From contig OX419756.1 in NCBI GenBank assembly GCA_948567375.1, forward strand, positions 75,928,552 to 75,992,551: a DNA stretch of 64,000 bases, written 5' to 3'. The translations under genes and the position numbers were made by a program. Below, in pieces: positions 59,415-64,000 of this stretch; the stretch's first letter is position 1; the number at the start of each line of letters is the position of its first letter. Under the pieces are notes generated by a model that was not told the DNA's origin, did not search any database, and saw only the letters and a list, made by a program, of their open reading frames with translations. Origin of the DNA: Lunularia cruciata. Lineage: Eukaryota > Streptophyta > Marchantiopsida > Lunulariales > Lunulariaceae.

Positions 59415-60660
59415 TAAGCCTTAGAACTCTTTCTTTAGCTGCTAGGGATGCCTTAGCACTCAGTTTCAAAATTCTGAAAATTCTGCTCTTCTTACATGCT
59501 AGCATATCTAGACAAACAAGAATCTTTTGTTCCTCCTCTGAAAAGTCTCTTCTCTCTGGGTTTTGGGAGGGAAATTCTACACTATACTTTGTGAATCAAA
59601 TCGCTATGTCTGCTGCTGGTGTTGGTGCTCCTACTCCTGCTCATGGTGCTACTGGTGCTGGTGTTGGTTCTGTTGCTGGCATTGGTGCTCTTGCTGGTGC
59701 TATGTTTGCTACTTTTACCATATGATTAGACTCCACTTTTGTCAAATTCAATGGCAATTATTTTCAATCTTGGAAACATTGTCTTGTCTTTAAACTGAAG
59801 GTGGCTTTTTGATGGTACTGAAGTCAAGCCCACCTCTGCGTCTACTCTACATGATTGGGAGCATTAAGAATCTTGTTGCTCTTGAAGCAATAACTTCAGC
59901 ATTAGCTCCTGAATTTATTCCTACCATCAGTAGGCACATGTTGAAGCATGGATAGACTTAACTACCATGTATGAAGGTACCAATGATGTCACAATCATGT
60001 ACCTACTGGACACTTTGATGAATTTGAAGATGCATGAAGGCACCAATGTAACAAAACACATTCCTAATATTTGTGGAGTCCTCATCTAGTTAGCTGCGGT
60101 GAACAACCTAATCAATGGCCAATAGGCTAAGTTTCATTTGATGAGATCAATGCTTCCTAGTTCCAAGTATTTTTTGCAATCATTGTGAACACAAAAGACA
60201 CTACGTCTCTCTAATCTCGTTGCTCTTCTTCTTCCAGAAGAGATCAGTATGAAGCATGAAGGTCTTGTAGAGCAAACAATTGCTCTTGCAATCACACAAG
60301 GCTCCACATCTTCTTACAAAAACAAAGTAAAGGCAAGGAGAACAGGAAGAATGAATCTCATGGGTTTTTTGGTTAGAATCCTTTCAACAGATCTTTTGGT
60401 CAGAATCCTTCCCATGGTCAAAACTCTTCCAATAGATCTTTTGGTCAGAATCAGAGTTAGTTCTCTACATCTTGTGGAGGAAATTCCTTCGGACCTTCTA
60501 TCATCTGTCACTACTGCTCAAAGAAGGGACATCAAATCAAAGACTATTTCAAGCGCATTGCTGATGCAAAGGAGAAAGGAAGCAAGGAACACCATCACTC
60601 CAATGCTTCTACAACTCACCTCTTTTTGTACAATGTTGATGTTCTTTCCTCAATCACTCA

Positions 60661-63600
60661 TGACAAGCAATGGTACATCGATGTTGTTGCTTCTCAGCAC
60701 ATGACCTATCAACGAACTTGTTTCTTGGTCTATGAAGCATACTCACCACCTAAACAAGTTTACTTGGCTGATGGTTCAACATTGCTATTCTAGGCCATGG
60801 GACAGTTTCTATTAAGCTTGCTTGTTAAGGGAACTCATACATGCTAGAAGATTTTTTACTTGTTCCTTTGCTGAACAAAAATCTCTATTCAACACTTCAA
60901 TTGAGCAAGTCATGTGGATCATTTCAGTTAAAGGAAACCAACATTTTCCTTTATGATGATCTGTAGAATCTGATTGCATCCTGTCCTAGATTGGATAACT
61001 TTTGGCTTTTGGGAGAGTCAATTAAGCAACCTCAAGATCATGCAATCTCTACATCAACTCAATCTCAATCATCTCAAGCTGCTATAATCTCTATTCTAAC
61101 TAGGGATACATCTTTTGCTATTACTTCCTTATGGCATCGACAACTTGGGCACATCAGGAAGAAACCACTTCAACTTTTACAAGACCAAGATCTGGTTGCT
61201 AGGATGGATTGGATCCATCCTAATTTGTTTCTAGTTTGCTCACCTTGTGTTCATGGCAAGCAAACTCAAATTCCCTTACCTCAAGAAGGAGCTACCAAAG
61301 CCACTGTTCCATTGCTCTCATTCATTCTGATGTTTGTGGACCCATCTCTTCTGCTACCTACACTGGTTACAAATATTTTGTGACCTTCATTGATGATTAC
61401 ACAAGGTACACATTCTTGTACCTACTCAAGTTCAAACATGCAGTTCTTACTTGTTTTCGAGAATATGTAACCTATGCAGAGATTCAACTCAATCAGAAGG
61501 TCCGCATGCTACACTCAAACAACTGAGGTGAACACAACTCTACAGATTTTCATCTTTTCTGCAAAGGCAAAGGAATCATATGCCAGTTCAGCACTCCACA
61601 TACTCCTCATCAAAATGGTGTTGCTAAGAGAAAGAACAGAACATTGGTGGAAGCAGTTTGTACTATGATCTTTGAGTCTAGACTCCCCAATCCTTATTGG
61701 AGAGAGGCACTACAAATAGCCAACTTTCTGCAAAATTGAAGTCCTACCAAAGCTATCTCTTCCAAAGTCACACCCTTCTAACTTTGGTTTGGCTATAAAT
61801 CTAATCTATCCCTACTTTGCATTTTTGGGTGCATTGCTTAGGCACATGTTCAATCTTCTTCCAGATCTAAACTCTATTCTAAGTCTTCCAAGTGTATTTT
61901 CCTTGGCTATAGTGAGGATAGTAAAGCTTAGAGACTACAGAAGATACCTAACAACTCTATTTTTCTATCAAGAGATGTTCAGTTTCATGAACATACTTAT
62001 GCTCATGAACATAAACAATGTTCTAACACTCAGGATGTTCAACTGATTTCATCTATGATCTGAAAATTTTCAATTCTTCATTTCAGTCTACCCACAATAT
62101 ATCTCCACCAACTCCAACTCTGTCTGTCACCTCCTATCCACAACCTAACAACTCTAACAATTCCTTCTCCATTACCTAGTTCACTATAGTCATTACTTTC
62201 TAGTTCTGGTACTCCACGTAGGTCCTTAGGATCCTCTAACATTTTTAACACTAGGAGGGCAAAACCTTTATCTTCTCTAGATGCTGTTCAAGCACCTTCT
62301 GCCCATCAAGGCACCAAGGTTTGCACTCACGTTCAAAGATATGATGCATTGTTGGAGTCTGCTTTTGCACTAAGTGTGCATTTTTTTGCATCTAACCCTG
62401 ATCTTGATACATATGAAGCTTCTATCACTGGACCTGATTCCAATAAATGGTTTGAGGCTATTCAAGATGAGCTTCAGTCCATGGAGAACAATCAAACATA
62501 GGTCATCATTGAGTTACCAACAGGTCACAAGGCAATCACCTATAAGTGAATTTTTAAGAAGAAATACAATGCCCAAGGCTTGATCCAAAGGTACAAGGCT
62601 AGACTTGTTGCTCATGGTTTCTCTCAAGTTCCAGGTGTTGACTACACAGAGACCTACTCTCCTTTTGTCAAATTGATAACAATTTGCTTGTTGCTTGCTT
62701 ACTCAATTGAGAATGATTTGGAAGTGCATGCTCTTGATGTCAAAACAACTTTTCTCAATGGCACATTGATTGAGAAAATATACATGCACATTCCTCTTGG
62801 CTTGCTGACTCTTGACCAACACAAGCAGCAACAAGCCAATAAACAAGGGCAGTTGGTTTTACAGCTCTACAAGGCTTTGTATGGTCTCAAATAGTCTGCC
62901 AAACAGTGGTATCACAAGTTTTTGATCATTTTTTACTAGGTTTGGGATTTGAGTGCTCTAGAGCTTATTCTAATCTCTATATCTTCCATTCTGGTTCTCA
63001 TTTTGTCATCTTACCTCTTTATGTAGATAATTGCATCCTTGCCAAAAATAATCTTTCTATTCTTTTCTCTGTCAAAGAGTCTCCTAAATAGAGTTTTGAG
63101 ATGACTGATCCGGGAGATATTAGTCATTGTCTTCAATTGCAAGTCACAAGAGACAAAAAAAAGATCATTCTATCTCAAGAGAGATATTTAAGACAGATTC
63201 TTACTCATTTTCATATGCAAGATTGTAAATCTATTTACAATCTTGTAGGGTCAAGAGTGAGATTAAGTCTTCAAGATTGTCCAAAAACTCATCAAGAGAG
63301 TGAGAGAGAGAGTATATGAAGACAATACCTTACCAATCTGCAGTGGGGAGTTTGATGTGAGCTATGGTCAGCACCAGGCCTGATCTGGCTTATGCTATCA
63401 ATTTAATTGCCAAGTATATGGCACATCTTGGCCTGAACCATTGGAAGGCTATCAAAAGGATTTTCCAGTACATTCAAGGTACACTGTCACAAGGCCTAAC
63501 TTACAATGCATCTAGTACTCCCATTCATGTGTATTCAAACTAAGATTGGGGGGGGGGGGATCAAGACACAAGAAGATCTATAGGAGGATAATGCTTTATC

Positions 63601-63927
63601 TTTTGTAATGCAGCTGTCTGTTGGTCAAGCAAAAGGCAAGCTTCTATTTCTTTATCCATCACTGAAGCTAAACACATGGCCTTGTCAAAGGCAACAATAT
63701 GACTTAAGTGCTTGTTAAGTGACCTCGGTTTTCCTAGAGAACCAATGAATCTGTATTGCGACAACAACAACAGAATTGATCTTGTTACTCCAACAAAGCA
63801 GCATGAGAGAACAACGCACATAAACATCAAATTCCACTTTTTCAAAGAAAAGGTGGAAGGCAAGGAGATCTATGTTTCACAAGTTGACACCAAAGATAAT
63901 ACTGCACACATTTTACTAAAGGATTGA
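60661..63927 (+). pseudogene. Decayed copia pol: protease, integrase, RT, RNase H
   Basis: Protease: the active-site DSG is DVV (60680-60688) before ASQHMT. Integrase: a zinc-binding HHCC region (WHRQLGH ... CSPCVHGKQ) near 61132-61262; HSDVCGP keeps the first catalytic Asp, a stop follows HSNN where the second Asp is Asn (61518-61520), and QNGVAKRKNRT has Lys for the catalytic Glu (61626-61628). Reverse transcriptase: KARLVAHGFSQVPGVDYTETYSP and LDVKTTFLNG are clear, but YVDD is YVDN (63020-63031). RNase H: TEAKHMA has Lys for a catalytic Glu (63670-63672); YCDN is kept. A run of 12 G at 63548-63559 and several stops break the frame. All four activities are predicted dead. Confidence 0.9.
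63548..63559 (+). repeat. G12 homopolymer
   Basis: Twelve G in a row within the RNase H region, where the family usually encodes DWAG. It shifts the frame and could also be a sequencing or assembly uncertainty. Confidence 0.9.
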
Positions 63928-64000
63928 CTAGAGTTGCATATAAAGTTTTGTCATGCACTAGGACTTATAGATAATAGACAATTATCTAAAAGTCCATTAA

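Larger units (their letters stand above)
59401..64000 (+). mobile_element. Ty1/copia retrotransposon internal region, runs off the window
   Basis: Domain order is gag, protease, integrase, reverse transcriptase, RNase H, which defines Ty1/copia; the pol domains are detailed in the next entry. The gag part starts near 59607 with an Ala/Gly/Val-rich leader, then KFNGNYFQSWKHCL, a SFGQN repeat region near 60376-60455, and a CCHC-type knuckle at 60506-60556 whose last Cys is Tyr (CHYCSKKGHQIKDY). Stops and frameshifts occur throughout, so no intact polyprotein is encoded. The 3' LTR should lie just beyond 64000. Confidence 0.93.

Noticed and set aside
1-64000. tRNA, rRNA or CRISPR loci
   Set aside because: No cloverleaf with A and B boxes, no rRNA-like stretch and no regularly spaced identical repeats were seen by eye. 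A tRNAscan-type search would be needed to exclude tRNA genes fully.

Overview
The window is nuclear DNA of a streptophyte: a land plant, or possibly a charophyte alga. I cannot name the species. The evidence is three spliced genes with GT-AG introns and a plant-type Ty1/copia element primed by initiator tRNA-Met. The genes are mevalonate diphosphate decarboxylase, a plastid-type double-GTPase Der with an N-terminal transit-like region, and a TRM5 tRNA methyltransferase of the plant type. The joined exons of all three stay in frame through every splice junction.

Layout. (1) 1-3035, minus strand: MVD, nine visible exons, with the 3' end outside the window. (2) About 3.6-22.9 kb: a 19-kb AT-rich, gene-poor stretch with microsatellites, minisatellites, a perfect hairpin, diverged tandem and dispersed duplications, and one coding relic rich in coiled coil and acidic residues. 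(3) 23085-35390, plus strand: DER, 11 exons, about 637 residues. (4) 36561/36732-55184, plus strand: TRM5, 10 exons, about 488 residues, with an in-frame upstream ATG that would add a 57-residue leader. (5) 55.2-59.1 kb: intergenic repeats and a Ty3-like solo LTR. (6) 59160-64000 and beyond: a decayed Ty1/copia element with 5' LTR, primer-binding site, gag, protease, integrase, reverse transcriptase and RNase H.

The most unusual content is a dense pyrimidine-rich repeat family. It fills two large DER introns (2.4 and 6.2 kb) and two large TRM5 introns (9.2 and 5.6 kb) and reappears at 56.5-58.3 kb. All copies I recognise run in the sense direction of the two genes, apart from two palindromes. 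The family is punctuated by short hairpins of several kinds, and two kinds show compensatory base changes between copies. Several copies also carry an 11-nt cassette that looks like 3' splice site, micro-exon, 5' splice site. I do not recognise this family.

Five solo LTRs (four of one 0.5-kb family, one of the copia family) have landed in the repeat-filled TRM5 introns; three of the four 0.5-kb copies have perfect 5-bp target duplications.

The three genes serve unrelated pathways: isoprenoid precursors, plastid ribosome assembly, and tRNA m1G37 formation. Nothing suggests functional linkage beyond adjacency.
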